A stretch of 64,000 nt of DNA, taken from Thalassotalea hakodatensis (lineage in GTDB: Bacteria; Pseudomonadota; Gammaproteobacteria; Enterobacterales; Alteromonadaceae). The stretch covers positions 62,001-126,000 of the forward strand of contig NZ_AP027365.1 of NCBI RefSeq assembly GCF_030295995.1, given 5' to 3'. The translations under genes were made by a program, and so were the position numbers. Below are positions 23,547 to 33,159 of this stretch, piece by piece. The notes below the pieces were generated by a model. The model had not been told where the DNA came from and did not search any database. It saw only the letters and a list, made by a program, of their open reading frames with translations. Positions within the stretch are counted from its first letter, which is position 1. The number at the start of each line of letters is the position of its first letter.

Positions 23547-25829
23547 TTATTTTTTTAGTGTTTCAAAGGTAAACTCTTTAGGTGGTGTTACCCCTTTTAA
23601 ATGTTCAACGAAATAGTCCCAACGTTTACGCAACATAAACGGTTCACGTGCAAAACCGTGACCGCGATTCGGTAGCATGATCATGTCGAAATCTTTATTG
23701 GCGTCAATTAACGCTTCTACTACAACTAACGTGTTGTATGGTGGTACGTTAGTATCTGTCGTGCCGTGTGCAATTAATAACTTACCTTTTAAACGATCGG
23801 CAATAAGTTGATTCGCTTGGCTGTCGTAGTTGGTTGTACCGTCTTCATTGTTCACTAACATACCATGCCATTTTTCACCCCATTCATCCGCATAGTTACG
23901 GTTGTCATGATTACCTGCTTGAGACACTGCAACACTATAGAAATCTGGGTACATTAATAACGCGCGAGTAGAGGCAAAACCACCACCTGAATGTCCCCAA
24001 ATACCTACTTTACTGTCATCTATCCAACTGTGTTTACTTGCAAGTTGTTTAATCGCTGCTACTTGGTCGGGAATGCCACTATCGCCCATGTTGCCATAAT
24101 AAAATTCATGAAACGCTTTTGAACGACCCGGTGTACCTAACGCATCAATCTCAATGACAATAAAACCTAGTTCAGCAATGGCTTGGTTGTCACCTCGTGA
24201 TGCACGAAAGTTACGGCCACGAATTGAACCTACTTGCGGGCCAGGATATAAATAGTTTACGACAGGGTATGATTGCTTAGGGTCAAAATTGCTTGGTTTA
24301 TACATTAAACCGTAAATATCATGTTCACCGTTTCTATCTTTGACAATAAACGGCTCTGGTGCGACCCAGTTTTTCGCTTTTAACTGTTCGATATTCATGG
24401 TTTCAATGGCAAAACCTTTACCAGTGTTGGTGCTTCGCACGTAACTTTTTTCTGGTGTAATATACGTTGAAACGCGATCGACAAAATATTTACCATCTTC
24501 ACTTAAGGTAATGCGGTGGTGTTGTTTTTCTGGCGTTAACAGCGTTAAATTTGAGCCATCAAGATTTACGCGATAAAGGTAATGAAAATATGGATCACCG
24601 CCTTCACGCCCTGCACCGGTAAATAAAATAGTGCCGCTTTCTTGGTCAACATGAAGTAATGAAATGACCGTCCAGTCACCTTGGGTAATTTGTTTTTTTA
24701 CCTTACCCGTTTTTGCGTCTATTAAGTAAAAGTGTCCCCAATTTGAACGTTGAGAAAACCATAATATTTCATCGGTTTTATCAAGATACTGCCAACTAAC
24801 CCCTTGAACACCGGACTCAAAAAAGGTTTCTTCGGTTTCTGTGAAAACTGTTGTTACTTTACCTGATTTGGCATCAGCAAAACGTAACGTTGCTTTTTTA
24901 TGGTCACGAGAAGAAGAGACAAAAGCAAAGTGCGAACTATCTGTTGACCAATCAATATCAAGTAAACTGCCATCGCGTGCGGCAACATGGTCAGTGATAG
25001 TAGAGCGATGCTCATCAGGCGCCATATCTAATGGAATAACCTTCGCTTTATCTACGTCGATAACAACACGATGAATTTTAAAAACATGCTCATCGCCGGG
25101 TAATGGATATTTCCAAACATCAATTTTTGGGTGGCCAACAGCCGTGGATACAATACCCATGTCGCCAACTTTTCGGCCGTCATGTTTAAAGGTGGTTAGC
25201 TTGCTTGAATCAGGTGACCAGGTCACAACAGGTTTGCTACTACGCACCCAGCCAGCATTGTTTGTTGCATAGCCGAAATCTTCAATGCCATCAGTGGTCA
25301 GTTGCGTTTCTGTATTATCAGCAAGGTTTCGTAACCATAAGTTATGCTCACGAATAAATACTGACTTATTACCATCAGGCGAAACAAATTCACTACGCTT
25401 TATTGATGTTTCATCTTTTTTACAAAGATAATTACTTAATGGACACTGGTAATTAGTACCTTTGTAGTTGACGTTGAGTACGTTATCGTCACTTATAGTG
25501 ACTTGATAAAAGGGTAATTTATTTTGGTTTACTTCACTTTCAGAAATACGTGCAAGTGACTCAGCAAGTTTTTGATGATCAAAGGCAGGTGCTTTAGTTT
25601 GCTTGTTAGCATCTACTTTAAAAAATCGTAACCCTTCAGGGGTTTGGCTTCGATAAATTAAGGTATTGTTGTTAGACCATTTTGGATAGTCGACGGTACC
25701 AGTCACCAGTTTTGTGGTGGTGGTTGATAATTGTTGTTCTGCGCGTTGATAATCGGCTTTTGTTACGTCAGCGTGTGCAACGCCTGAAACCGATATCATC
25801 GTTGCAGCCAAAGACAAATATTTGTTCAT
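23547..25829 (-). CDS. S9-family (dipeptidyl peptidase IV-like) serine peptidase
   Basis: Secreted peptidase of 760 residues. The signal peptide is MNKYLSLAATMISVSGVAHA. A DPPIV-type beta-propeller fills about 60-470 and an alpha/beta-hydrolase catalytic domain about 500-750. The triad is Ser614 in WGHSGGGF, Asp692 in HGTTDTNVP and His724 in NRGHGF. It should release N-terminal dipeptides from peptides in the periplasm. It is divergent from a porin gene across a 368-bp region, a plausible nutrient-uptake pairing. Confidence 0.95.
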   Translation of the reverse strand: MNKYLSLAATMISVSGVAHADVTKADYQRAEQQLSTTTTKLVTGTVDYPKWSNNNTLIYRSQTPEGLRFFKVDANKQTKAPAFDHQKLAESLARISESEVNQNKLPFYQVTISDDNVLNVNYKGTNYQCPLSNYLCKKDETSIKRSEFVSPDGNKSVFIREHNLWLRNLADNTETQLTTDGIEDFGYATNNAGWVRSSKPVVTWSPDSSKLTTFKHDGRKVGDMGIVSTAVGHPKIDVWKYPLPGDEHVFKIHRVVIDVDKAKVIPLDMAPDEHRSTITDHVAARDGSLLDIDWSTDSSHFAFVSSSRDHKKATLRFADAKSGKVTTVFTETEETFFESGVQGVSWQYLDKTDEILWFSQRSNWGHFYLIDAKTGKVKKQITQGDWTVISLLHVDQESGTILFTGAGREGGDPYFHYLYRVNLDGSNLTLLTPEKQHHRITLSEDGKYFVDRVSTYITPEKSYVRSTNTGKGFAIETMNIEQLKAKNWVAPEPFIVKDRNGEHDIYGLMYKPSNFDPKQSYPVVNYLYPGPQVGSIRGRNFRASRGDNQAIAELGFIVIEIDALGTPGRSKAFHEFYYGNMGDSGIPDQVAAIKQLASKHSWIDDSKVGIWGHSGGGFASTRALLMYPDFYSVAVSQAGNHDNRNYADEWGEKWHGMLVNNEDGTTNYDSQANQLIADRLKGKLLIAHGTTDTNVPPYNTLVVVEALIDANKDFDMIMLPNRGHGFAREPFMLRKRWDYFVEHLKGVTPPKEFTFETLKK

Positions 25830-26197
25830 GGTGAAGAAACCTGCATTTTAGTTGTTATAAATCACGCTAGTTAAGCGTAATTGTCGCTGACAAAGAGCTT
25901 AGCATACATTCGTAAGAAAAAAGCTGGCACACTCGACCAAAGGTCATGAATATACGATAAAAAGTCCCATGCTTTTATCGATTAACAATCTTTTGTTAGC
26001 GAGTAAATATCTTTGGAATACGACTAAAGTCTAATGATAAATGTCACTCTTATAGACTTAGGTCTAATTTCTAAATGGCTGTTTAGCCTCTACGGTTATA
26101 CCCAGAAAAAAAATAACAGTTTAAAAAAACGATAAATAGCTGACAGATTGTTAAGTTTTCTTTCTCAGGCTATACACGAAATATGGGGAAAGTAGAG
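25830..26197. promoter_or_regulatory. Divergent regulatory region with three GAC/GTC inverted repeats
   Basis: The 368-bp gap holds GACCAAAGGTC (25935-25945), GACTAAAGTC within ACTAAAGTCTAAT (26023-26035) and GACTTAGGTC within ACTTAGGTCTAAT (26056-26068). The last two are 33 bp (about three helical turns) apart and could bind one regulator upstream of the porin. A hairpin CGATAAAA/TTTTATCG lies at 25955-25980. No small gene was seen. Confidence 0.4.
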
Positions 26198-27256
26198 ATG
26201 AAAATTGATAAAGCCGGTATACTGGCGACAGGCTTATTAACGATTGCAAGTTCAGCACATGCAGGATATGAAATTCAATTAACGGAAGAAGATAAAATTA
26301 CCTTCGGAGGGTTTATACAAGGTGATATTCGTTACATTGATGGTAATGCATCTTCAACGTTAACCAATGATGATTTTTGGATTGGTCATGTGGTTAATGA
26401 TGATATTTCAAACACCCGCTTTTCTGCCAGTTCAACACGCTTCAATACAAAATATCAACATGGTGATATCACCGGTTTCATTGAGATGGATTTTTATGGC
26501 GGTGACGGTAACGAGCGCTTAACGAATTCTCGCCACCCGCGCTTACGTCATGCGTTTATTAAATACAAAAATTGGACTGTAGGTCAAACTTGGTCAACGT
26601 TCGTCAATACTAGCGCTTTAGCTGAAGCTGCCGACTTCGGCGGACCTTTAGTTGCTGCGGCATTTATTCGTCAAGACTTGATCCGTTATACCAACGGTAA
26701 CTTTCAGATTGCGATTGAAAATCCAGAATCATACGGTGGCTATACAGGAGCAGGTGGTTATGGTTCACAAGATTCAGTGCCTGATGTTATTGCTAAATAT
26801 ACCTTCTCAGGTGATTGGGGTAATGTTTCAGTTGCGGGTGTCGCCAAACAATTAGAAACAGTCAGTGGCGAATCAGAATCAGGGTTTGGCTATGGTATTG
26901 CCGGTAGAATCAAAACGGTGGGTAAAGATGATTTTAGGTTTCAACTTCATGGTGGCAATACCGGTCGTTATGTAGGAGCTGCTGCCGCGACTGACCTTGT
27001 CGGTGAAGAAGTCGAGGAAACAACATCTATTTCTGTTGCTTATCGCCATTTCTGGACTGAAACCTTAAGAACGAATGTATTTTACGGTAGAACTGAAACA
27101 GAAGAATCTGATCGCGAGCGTACACACTGGGGCGTAAACCTGTTTAAAAACATTACGCCAAAACTTTCGTACGGTGTTGAGTTTGGTAATTTTGATGCAG
27201 AAGATCTCGCTGCAGATTCTAATTACGCACAACTTTCTGTGAAATATGTTCTATAA
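26198..27256 (+). CDS. DcaP-like trimeric outer-membrane porin
   Basis: Beta-barrel protein of about 352 residues. ATG 26198 is preferred over 26183 because GGGGAAAG lies just upstream and the signal peptide then starts MKIDKAGILATGLLTIASSAHA. The sequence FGGFIQGDIRYIDG, FNTKYQHGDITGFIEMDFYGG and VGQTWSTF is typical of DcaP-type porins, and it ends in an amphipathic strand, NYAQLSVKYVL. These porins admit dicarboxylates and other small anions. It is followed by a strong terminator, so monocistronic. Confidence 0.88.
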   Translation: MKIDKAGILATGLLTIASSAHAGYEIQLTEEDKITFGGFIQGDIRYIDGNASSTLTNDDFWIGHVVNDDISNTRFSASSTRFNTKYQHGDITGFIEMDFYGGDGNERLTNSRHPRLRHAFIKYKNWTVGQTWSTFVNTSALAEAADFGGPLVAAAFIRQDLIRYTNGNFQIAIENPESYGGYTGAGGYGSQDSVPDVIAKYTFSGDWGNVSVAGVAKQLETVSGESESGFGYGIAGRIKTVGKDDFRFQLHGGNTGRYVGAAAATDLVGEEVEETTSISVAYRHFWTETLRTNVFYGRTETEESDRERTHWGVNLFKNITPKLSYGVEFGNFDAEDLAADSNYAQLSVKYVL

Positions 27257-27311
27257 CGTTACTGTGTTAACACGTCTTTGCGTTAGTTAGCCTCACTGAG
27301 GTTATCTTTAT

Positions 27312-27338
27312 AGGGAAGCATTGCTTCCCTTTTTTTGT
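27312..27338 (+). terminator. Intrinsic terminator after the porin gene
   Basis: AGGGAAGC/GCTTCCCT with a 3-nt loop is followed by eight Ts. Confidence 0.92.
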
Positions 27339-27614
27339 GTTAACTTTGAGCTTGTTATTATTCCGTAAATTTATTGTGGCTATTAAATAACCTGATCTCG
27401 GGATAACAACTTACTTTCTAGCAGTTGTTTTTCCTTATTACTGCGTTAAATTTATTTGCAATAGACACGTTATTGACGCACAAATCTGCCTTGCACTAAG
27501 AAAAAACTCCGTGCTAGAACAGTGTGACAAATAAAAGCTTACCGTTTCAGTTGATAAGTTAACTTCTTATCCCAGGCTCAGGTTAAGTAAACCTTTAAAA
27601 ATTTTATATTTTTT

Positions 27615-27642
27615 TAACAATTTGGATTTTTTGCCGATATAA
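27615..27642 (+). promoter_or_regulatory. Candidate sigma-28 (FliA) promoter of the chemoreceptor gene
   Basis: GCCGATAT at 27633-27640 matches the sigma-28 -10 consensus GCCGATAA in seven of eight positions. A TAAC lies 18 bp upstream where TAAA is expected (19 is usual). Chemoreceptor genes are commonly in the FliA regulon. The remainder of the 439-bp gap after the porin shows only its terminator. Confidence 0.45.
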
Positions 27643-27695
27643 TCTTTACTTAGATAAACCATTTACAAAACTTCAATACGGAATTTAAAACCTTA

Positions 27696-29228
27696 ATGAA
27701 TATCACAACGAATGAAGTTACTTTTTCACCTTCTGAGCAGCTTGTTTCGATTACTGACACTCAAGGTGTGATTTTATATGCCAATGAAAATTTTTGTCGA
27801 ATAGCGGGATATTCACAATCTGAACTAGAAGGGCAGCATCATAATATTGTTCGTCACCCTGATATGCCAAAAGCGGCTTTTGCTGACTTATGGCAAAAAC
27901 TTAAACGAGGTGATTCTTGGCGAGGCATGGTAAAAAACCGTTGTAAAAACGGTGACTTTTATTGGGTAGATGCCTACGTTACCCCTTTATACGAGGGAAA
28001 TAATATTGTTGGCTACCAATCTGTTCGTTGTTGTCCTACGGCTGAACAAAAACAAAAGGCACAGGCGCTGTATCAACAGATCAATCAAGGGAAATCGATA
28101 AATGAATTTTCTACGAATGTGTCTTTAAAGCGTAGCCTGGCAGCTGCACTTGTTTTATCAATCACACTATTACTAGCGTGGTTTATCTCTATGTACGCGG
28201 CAGGGGCATTATTACTGACTGTCGCGTTACTGGTTATAATTTTTAAAGATGAGTTTATTGCTATACCTGATCAAATTTCACAATATAAACAAGAGTTCGA
28301 TAGTCCATCTAGGTTGGTGTTTAGTGGTAAAGGCATTGCCGCGTTAATGCGATACCCGTATTTAATGCAGCAGGCAAAAATAAGAACAATTTTAGGAAGA
28401 AGCCGTGATTCAGGTGAAGGGCTTGTTAATCTTGGTGTGAAATTAAAAGATACCTCTGCTCGTTCTTTGGAAGGTCTATTTAATGAGAACTCGCAGTTAG
28501 ATCAATTGGCAACGGCAATGACAGAAATGTCTGCCACCGTTCAAGATGTCAGCCAAAGTACTACAGATGCTTACGATAAGGTCGTGGTAATGCAGTCTGA
28601 ATGTAATCAAGCAATTAGTGTTATTGATCATAGTCAGAAGAAAATCACCGTATTATCCGGTGAGGTAGAATCTGCGGCAAATACTGCAACTAACCTTGTT
28701 ACTGATATCACCCGTATTTCAGATATCATGACTGAAATTCAAGGCATTGCTGATCAAACGAACTTATTAGCTTTAAATGCAGCTATAGAGGCTGCTCGTG
28801 CTGGTGAACAAGGACGAGGTTTTGCTGTTGTCGCAGATGAAGTGCGAACCCTTGCTGGTAGAACGCAATCTGCTACCGAGCAAATACAAGGTTCAGTGGT
28901 CGAGCTCCAGCAAACGCTTCAACAATGGAGCGCAACCATGGTCTCAAGTCAAGGTGAAGCTGAATCATGCGTAGAAGATGCAACAGAAGCAAAAGCTGGT
29001 ATGGATCGCATCAAAGGTATGATGGATGAAGTAACAGATATTGCGGGGCAAATAGCAACAGCTACTGAACAACAAAGTGCTGTCGCTGCAGAAATGACCC
29101 AAAGCGTGCATAGTATCGATGGTATTTCAAAAGAAAACACTGAAATTGCTGAACAAGTTAACCGTTACGGTATTGAGGTGAATAAAAGTGCCGAAACGTT
29201 AGAGTCGCTAAGCTCAACGTTCCGATAA
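27696..29228 (+). CDS. Aer-like methyl-accepting chemotaxis protein (PAS-MCP)
   Basis: Receptor of 510 residues. An N-terminal PAS domain (about 10-125; [31 protein letters not shown]) resembles the FAD-binding PAS of Aer. Two closely spaced helices follow at about 148-185 with no periplasmic sensor. The signalling domain has the conserved hairpin tip [20 protein letters not shown] near residue 352. It should sense redox or energy state and signal to CheA/CheW at the inner membrane. It is transcribed alone, closed by a terminator. Confidence 0.93.
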   Translation: MNITTNEVTFSPSEQLVSITDTQGVILYANENFCRIAGYSQSELEGQHHNIVRHPDMPKAAFADLWQKLKRGDSWRGMVKNRCKNGDFYWVDAYVTPLYEGNNIVGYQSVRCCPTAEQKQKAQALYQQINQGKSINEFSTNVSLKRSLAAALVLSITLLLAWFISMYAAGALLLTVALLVIIFKDEFIAIPDQISQYKQEFDSPSRLVFSGKGIAALMRYPYLMQQAKIRTILGRSRDSGEGLVNLGVKLKDTSARSLEGLFNENSQLDQLATAMTEMSATVQDVSQSTTDAYDKVVVMQSECNQAISVIDHSQKKITVLSGEVESAANTATNLVTDITRISDIMTEIQGIADQTNLLALNAAIEAARAGEQGRGFAVVADEVRTLAGRTQSATEQIQGSVVELQQTLQQWSATMVSSQGEAESCVEDATEAKAGMDRIKGMMDEVTDIAGQIATATEQQSAVAAEMTQSVHSIDGISKENTEIAEQVNRYGIEVNKSAETLESLSSTFR

Positions 29229-29238
29229 TGTAAAAGTG

Positions 29239-29276
29239 TAAAGCATCTTATTGATCATGAAATAAGATGCTTTATT
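29239..29276 (+). terminator. Intrinsic terminator after the chemoreceptor gene
   Basis: TAAAGCATCTTATT pairs with AATAAGATGCTTTA around a 9-nt loop. The symmetric A/T flanks may serve the convergent gene too. Confidence 0.8.
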
Positions 29277-29301
29277 ATACCAAAAATACACCGTTATGGT
29301 T

Positions 29302-29757
29302 TCAATTAATCTGATTTAAATCTGCTTCAGTGAAGTTACTTTTAAAGGTAAATGCGTAGGGTGAATCCCCTTGTTTTCTTAAATGCATCAATCGTTCAAT
29401 CGCCTCTTCTACTGTAGGTATATGATTAACGGGTATCCACCATAATACGTACGAGTCTTCGGGTATGCGATGAAACCACTCTTGTTTTCTTTTGAGAAAA
29501 TCAATGTGATGAGTTCTGAACATAAAATTCTTTAATGATTCAATATCTTGCCACACAGACATGTTTACGATGATATCTGGATCATCCATTACCTTGATAT
29601 CTGTTGCGTCACCACTGTCATCTTTTAAGCGCCAAACAAAGCCATCGCTGATTTCTGCAATAGCATTGATCGGTTCTAAATTGTTGATGAATTCTGCTAT
29701 TTCTGGTGCGTCTAGTGCGTATTTTGCTTTTGCAATATTGAGCTGTGCAAGATTCAT
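29302..29757 (-). CDS. DUF3291 protein
   Basis: A 151-residue protein of the DUF3291 family, which has a ferredoxin-like fold related to ABM proteins. The opening MNLAQLNIAKAKYALDAPE, the internal DGFVWRLKDDSGDATDI and HRIPEDSYVLWWIPVNHIPT are characteristic. No reaction is established. GGAG-like bases precede the ATG. It lies 39 bp downstream of tex on the same strand and could share its transcript. Confidence 0.9.
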   Translation of the reverse strand: MNLAQLNIAKAKYALDAPEIAEFINNLEPINAIAEISDGFVWRLKDDSGDATDIKVMDDPDIIVNMSVWQDIESLKNFMFRTHHIDFLKRKQEWFHRIPEDSYVLWWIPVNHIPTVEEAIERLMHLRKQGDSPYAFTFKSNFTEADLNQIN

Positions 29758-29796
29758 TTTCTCTCCTTAGATTAGAATAATACAGCCTAGAAGGCC

Positions 29797-32130
29797 TTAT
29801 TTTTTTAGCTTGGCAAAGGCATCAGCAAAGGCATTTCCCATGGCGGCATTTTCTACCGGTTTCGGTTTTTTGTTGTGATGCTGTTGTTTCGCTTGGTGTT
29901 TACTTTTCGTGTTACTCTTCGGTGTATGAGTTGGCTGATATTTTTGTTTTGTAGGCGCAGATGCTTCATCTGTAAGTCGCATAGTAAGGCTAATACGTTT
30001 TCGTTCAACATCTACTTCCGTTACCTTCACTTTGACAATATCGCCTGCTTTTACCACATCGCGTGGGTCAGAAATAAACTTATTGGTGATCGCAGAGATA
30101 TGCACTAAGCCGTCTTGGTGAACACCCAAATCAACAAATGCACCAAAGTTAGCCACATTAGATACTACGCCTTCAAGCACCATACCAACGTTTAAATCTT
30201 TGATTGATTCTACACCCTCGGTAAATGTGGCAGTTTTAAATTCAGGACGCGGATCTCGAGCCGGCTTTGCCAGTTCTTGCACAACATCTTTTACGGTAAT
30301 ATCACCGAATTTATCATCAACGAGCGACTGAAAATCAATTTTACTCGCTAACTTGTCTTCGTTCAGTATTTGGTCAATTGAGCTGCTTAGTTGAGCGACA
30401 ATTTTATCTACAATAGGGTAGGTTTCAGGGTGAACGCCAGAAGCGTCTAGTGGATTAGTGCCATCAGAAATACGTAAAAAACCAGCGGCTTGTTCGAAGG
30501 CCTTAGGACCTAGACGTTCAACCGATTTGATATCTTTTCTACTGTTAAAACGACCGTGTGCATCTCGATAACGAATAACATTATTGGCAATGGTTTTATT
30601 TAATCCAGCCACTCTGGTAAGTAATGCCGCAGAAGCGCTGTTAATATCAACACCAACTGCATTTACACAATCTTCAATGACATTATCGAGGGCTTTACTT
30701 AATTTACTTTGACTTACATCATGTTGATATTGCCCTACACCAATGGCTTTAGGATCAATTTTAACTAATTCAGCCAAAGGATCCTGTAAACGACGAGCAA
30801 TTGATACCGCGCCACGAATAGACACATCAACATCAGGAAATTCTGTCGCTGCAAGTTCAGAAGCTGAATACACAGAAGCACCTGCTTCGCTTACGATAAT
30901 CTTTTTGATTTTTCCTTCGCATGCTTTTACAACTTCACCTGCTAACTTATCGCTTTCTCTTGAGGCAGTGCCATTGCCGATAGCAATCAGGTTAATCTTG
31001 TATTGGCGAGCTAAATTAACCAGAGTACGAACAGATTTATCCCAGTTATTTTGTGGTTCATGCGGGAAAATAGTAGCCGTTTTTAGTAACTTGCCGGTTG
31101 CGTCTACCACTGCTATTTTACAGCCAGTTCTAAAGCCTGGGTCGATCCCCATTGTTACTTTTGGCCCAGCAGGTGCAGCCATTAATAAGTCTTTCAGGTT
31201 TTTAGCAAAAACAAGAATGGCTTCTTGTTCTGCTTTTTCACGTAAAGTGCCTAAAAACTCAGTTTCTAGTGATTGACTAAATTTTACTTTCCATGCCATA
31301 TGTACCACTTTGGTAAGAAATTTAGTTGCTGGCTGCGAAGATAAGTTGAGCTGATAATGCTCGGTAATAATGTGTTCTGCTGAAGAATAGTGGCTATTAT
31401 CTTGCTGTGGGTCTACGTCAAGCGATAAGCTTAAAAAGCCTTCGTTTCTACCTCGTAATAATGCTAATGCTCGATGTGAGGGAATTTTTACAATTTTTTC
31501 AGAATATTCGAAATAATCACGGTATTTAGCACCTTCTTTTTCTTTTTTCTTTAGCACCTTACTTTTTAAGTGCGCTTGTTTGGCAATTAATCTACGTAGT
31601 TTTGCCAGTAGTGCTGCGTCTTCGGCGAAGCGCTCGATTAGAATGTATATAGCTCCCTCTAACACCTTATCAGTATTTTCAAAACCTGCTGGAATATTAA
31701 TGTACTGCTCAGCCTCTATTTCAGGGACGAGTTGCCATTGCTGAAACAATGCACTAGCTAAAGGTTCGAGGCCGGCTTCTATGGCGATTTGTCCTTTAGT
31801 TCTTCGTTTTGGTCGATAAGGGAGGTACAAATCTTCAAGACGTGTTTTGTTGTCTGCATCAAGAATCGCCTGTCGCAGTGGTGGTGTTAACTTATCTTGT
31901 TGTTCAATATTGGTTAATATAACGTGTCTGCGTTCTTCGAGCTCTCGTAAATATTCAAGGCGTTGTGATAAGGTTCTAAGGTGTCCATCATCAAGCCCTT
32001 TGGTTGCTTCTTTTCTATATCGAGCAATGAAGGGGACGGTTGAGCCATCATCAAGTAACGATATTGCGGCCGTTACTTGGTCTGTTTTTACATTGAGTTC
32101 TTGGGCAATTTTTGCAGCAATTGCAGACAT
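29797..32130 (-). CDS. tex: Transcription accessory protein Tex
   Basis: RNA-binding protein of 777 residues from ATG 32130. That start is preferred because AGGA lies upstream and the family begins MSAIAAKIAQELN; the frame runs on to 32190. Parts in order: N-terminal helical region with STVPFIARYRKEATKGLDD, a YqgF-like RNase-H fold (VTMGIDPGFRTGCKIAVVD), helix-hairpin-helix motifs (DINSASAALLTRVAGL) and a C-terminal S1 domain (VSNVANFGAFVDLG), then a Lys/Gln-rich tail. It is known to affect transcription and RNA turnover; the exact role is unclear. Confidence 0.96.
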   Translation of the reverse strand: MSAIAAKIAQELNVKTDQVTAAISLLDDGSTVPFIARYRKEATKGLDDGHLRTLSQRLEYLRELEERRHVILTNIEQQDKLTPPLRQAILDADNKTRLEDLYLPYRPKRRTKGQIAIEAGLEPLASALFQQWQLVPEIEAEQYINIPAGFENTDKVLEGAIYILIERFAEDAALLAKLRRLIAKQAHLKSKVLKKKEKEGAKYRDYFEYSEKIVKIPSHRALALLRGRNEGFLSLSLDVDPQQDNSHYSSAEHIITEHYQLNLSSQPATKFLTKVVHMAWKVKFSQSLETEFLGTLREKAEQEAILVFAKNLKDLLMAAPAGPKVTMGIDPGFRTGCKIAVVDATGKLLKTATIFPHEPQNNWDKSVRTLVNLARQYKINLIAIGNGTASRESDKLAGEVVKACEGKIKKIIVSEAGASVYSASELAATEFPDVDVSIRGAVSIARRLQDPLAELVKIDPKAIGVGQYQHDVSQSKLSKALDNVIEDCVNAVGVDINSASAALLTRVAGLNKTIANNVIRYRDAHGRFNSRKDIKSVERLGPKAFEQAAGFLRISDGTNPLDASGVHPETYPIVDKIVAQLSSSIDQILNEDKLASKIDFQSLVDDKFGDITVKDVVQELAKPARDPRPEFKTATFTEGVESIKDLNVGMVLEGVVSNVANFGAFVDLGVHQDGLVHISAITNKFISDPRDVVKAGDIVKVKVTEVDVERKRISLTMRLTDEASAPTKQKYQPTHTPKSNTKSKHQAKQQHHNKKPKPVENAAMGNAFADAFAKLKK

Positions 32131-32299
32131 TATGAGTTGTCCTATAGGGTAATTAGCGCTTTTTTCTATATATATGGGTGCAAATAACAATTTCTAGGCT
32201 ATTGAGTAAATATCAGTGAATTTTTAAATGTCGTACATGCGATGTGATAAAGCCTAATAGCGCTTCTAATCGATAACTATTAGGCTATAAATCTAGCAA

Positions 32300-32866
32300 T
32301 TATTCCATCATATTATTATCAAGTGCTTTCACGGGGAAGCTTTTTGCAAAGGCTAGCACAGCATCTTTATTTGCTGAATTTGATTCAAACGCTAACATGC
32401 CACCGCTTTTTAATGAAACGGTTAGCTTTGTAGAGCCATCAGTGTGCTCTAAGCTTGCATTGCGCCTTTGAATACGAACTTTATTGTTACTAGAGGTCAT
32501 ACCAAATTGTGCCAGAGCAGCAAAGGCAGATGCGGCAGCGCCAGTGTTTCCTGTTGTTAAGGTGACTTGTATGTATTGATCATTATGATGATATTCACGT
32601 TCAATAATATTCATTCCCATGGCAGATTGATGGGAAAGCTCATTACCCGAAAAATCGTTGATTTTATCTTTGAAAAAACTGCTAATTTGATTGTTTTTTA
32701 ATTGCTCAAGTTGTGTAACACACCAACGAGCCTCTTCTAATGCGCCTTCAATATCTCCGCTTTCAAATAAGCTAGCGGCATTTTTGCAAAGCTTTGCTGG
32801 ATCTTCATCATTCGCCATTGTGTTTAATGTGATTGTACAAAGTAGTAATGGGAGTAAGAGTTTCAT
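32300..32866 (-). CDS. Exported hypothetical protein, 188 aa
   Basis: Start ATG 32866 is chosen because AAGGA lies 9 nt upstream and the product then begins with a signal peptide, MKLLLPLLLCTITLNTMA. The mature protein has a short tetratricopeptide-like helix pair (CKNAASLFESGDIEGALEEARWCV), followed by a segment rich in beta and small residues (TTGNTGAAASAFAALAQFGM). No family recognised. It probably resides in the periplasm. There is no operon partner; tex lies 169 bp further on. Confidence 0.7.
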   Translation of the reverse strand: MKLLLPLLLCTITLNTMANDEDPAKLCKNAASLFESGDIEGALEEARWCVTQLEQLKNNQISSFFKDKINDFSGNELSHQSAMGMNIIEREYHHNDQYIQVTLTTGNTGAAASAFAALAQFGMTSSNNKVRIQRRNASLEHTDGSTKLTVSLKSGGMLAFESNSANKDAVLAFAKSFPVKALDNNMME

Positions 32867-33121
32867 GGTAAATATCCTTATAAAATAATTAATATGAAGT
32901 GTATGAAAAATACACAAGAATTAATAGCGTATCCATGAGTTATTTTAGTGGTGTTTCTATGTTAATGACATTTCTAGGGTCGAGATGACCACTGAAGAAG
33001 ATGAAAGAAAAAAAGGCAGATATCGCGTTGTTGATAGGTAATACTTTGTGTCTTCATTTAATTGTCATGAAATTGTCACGTTTTTATCTTTCTAGTGTCA
33101 TCAAAAAATATAAAAATATAT

Positions 33122-33135
33122 CTGGTCTAGACCAG
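33122..33135. promoter_or_regulatory. Perfect palindrome CTGGTCTAGACCAG (GlcNAc-regulator-like operator)
   Basis: This 14-bp palindrome lies 25 bp before the lipoprotein start at 33160, within its promoter or leader. Its core TGGTCTAGACCA equals the consensus bound by GntR-family N-acetylglucosamine regulators (DasR/NagR/NagQ type). No such regulator is in the window. Confidence 0.55.
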
Positions 33136-33159
33136 TTGTGTTTTTATATAGAGGAAATT

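Noticed and set aside
30743-31276. 177-aa plus-strand frame inside tex
   Set aside because: It is a shadow of the conserved tex coding sequence on the other strand, with low-complexity Ser/Ala text and no start signal.
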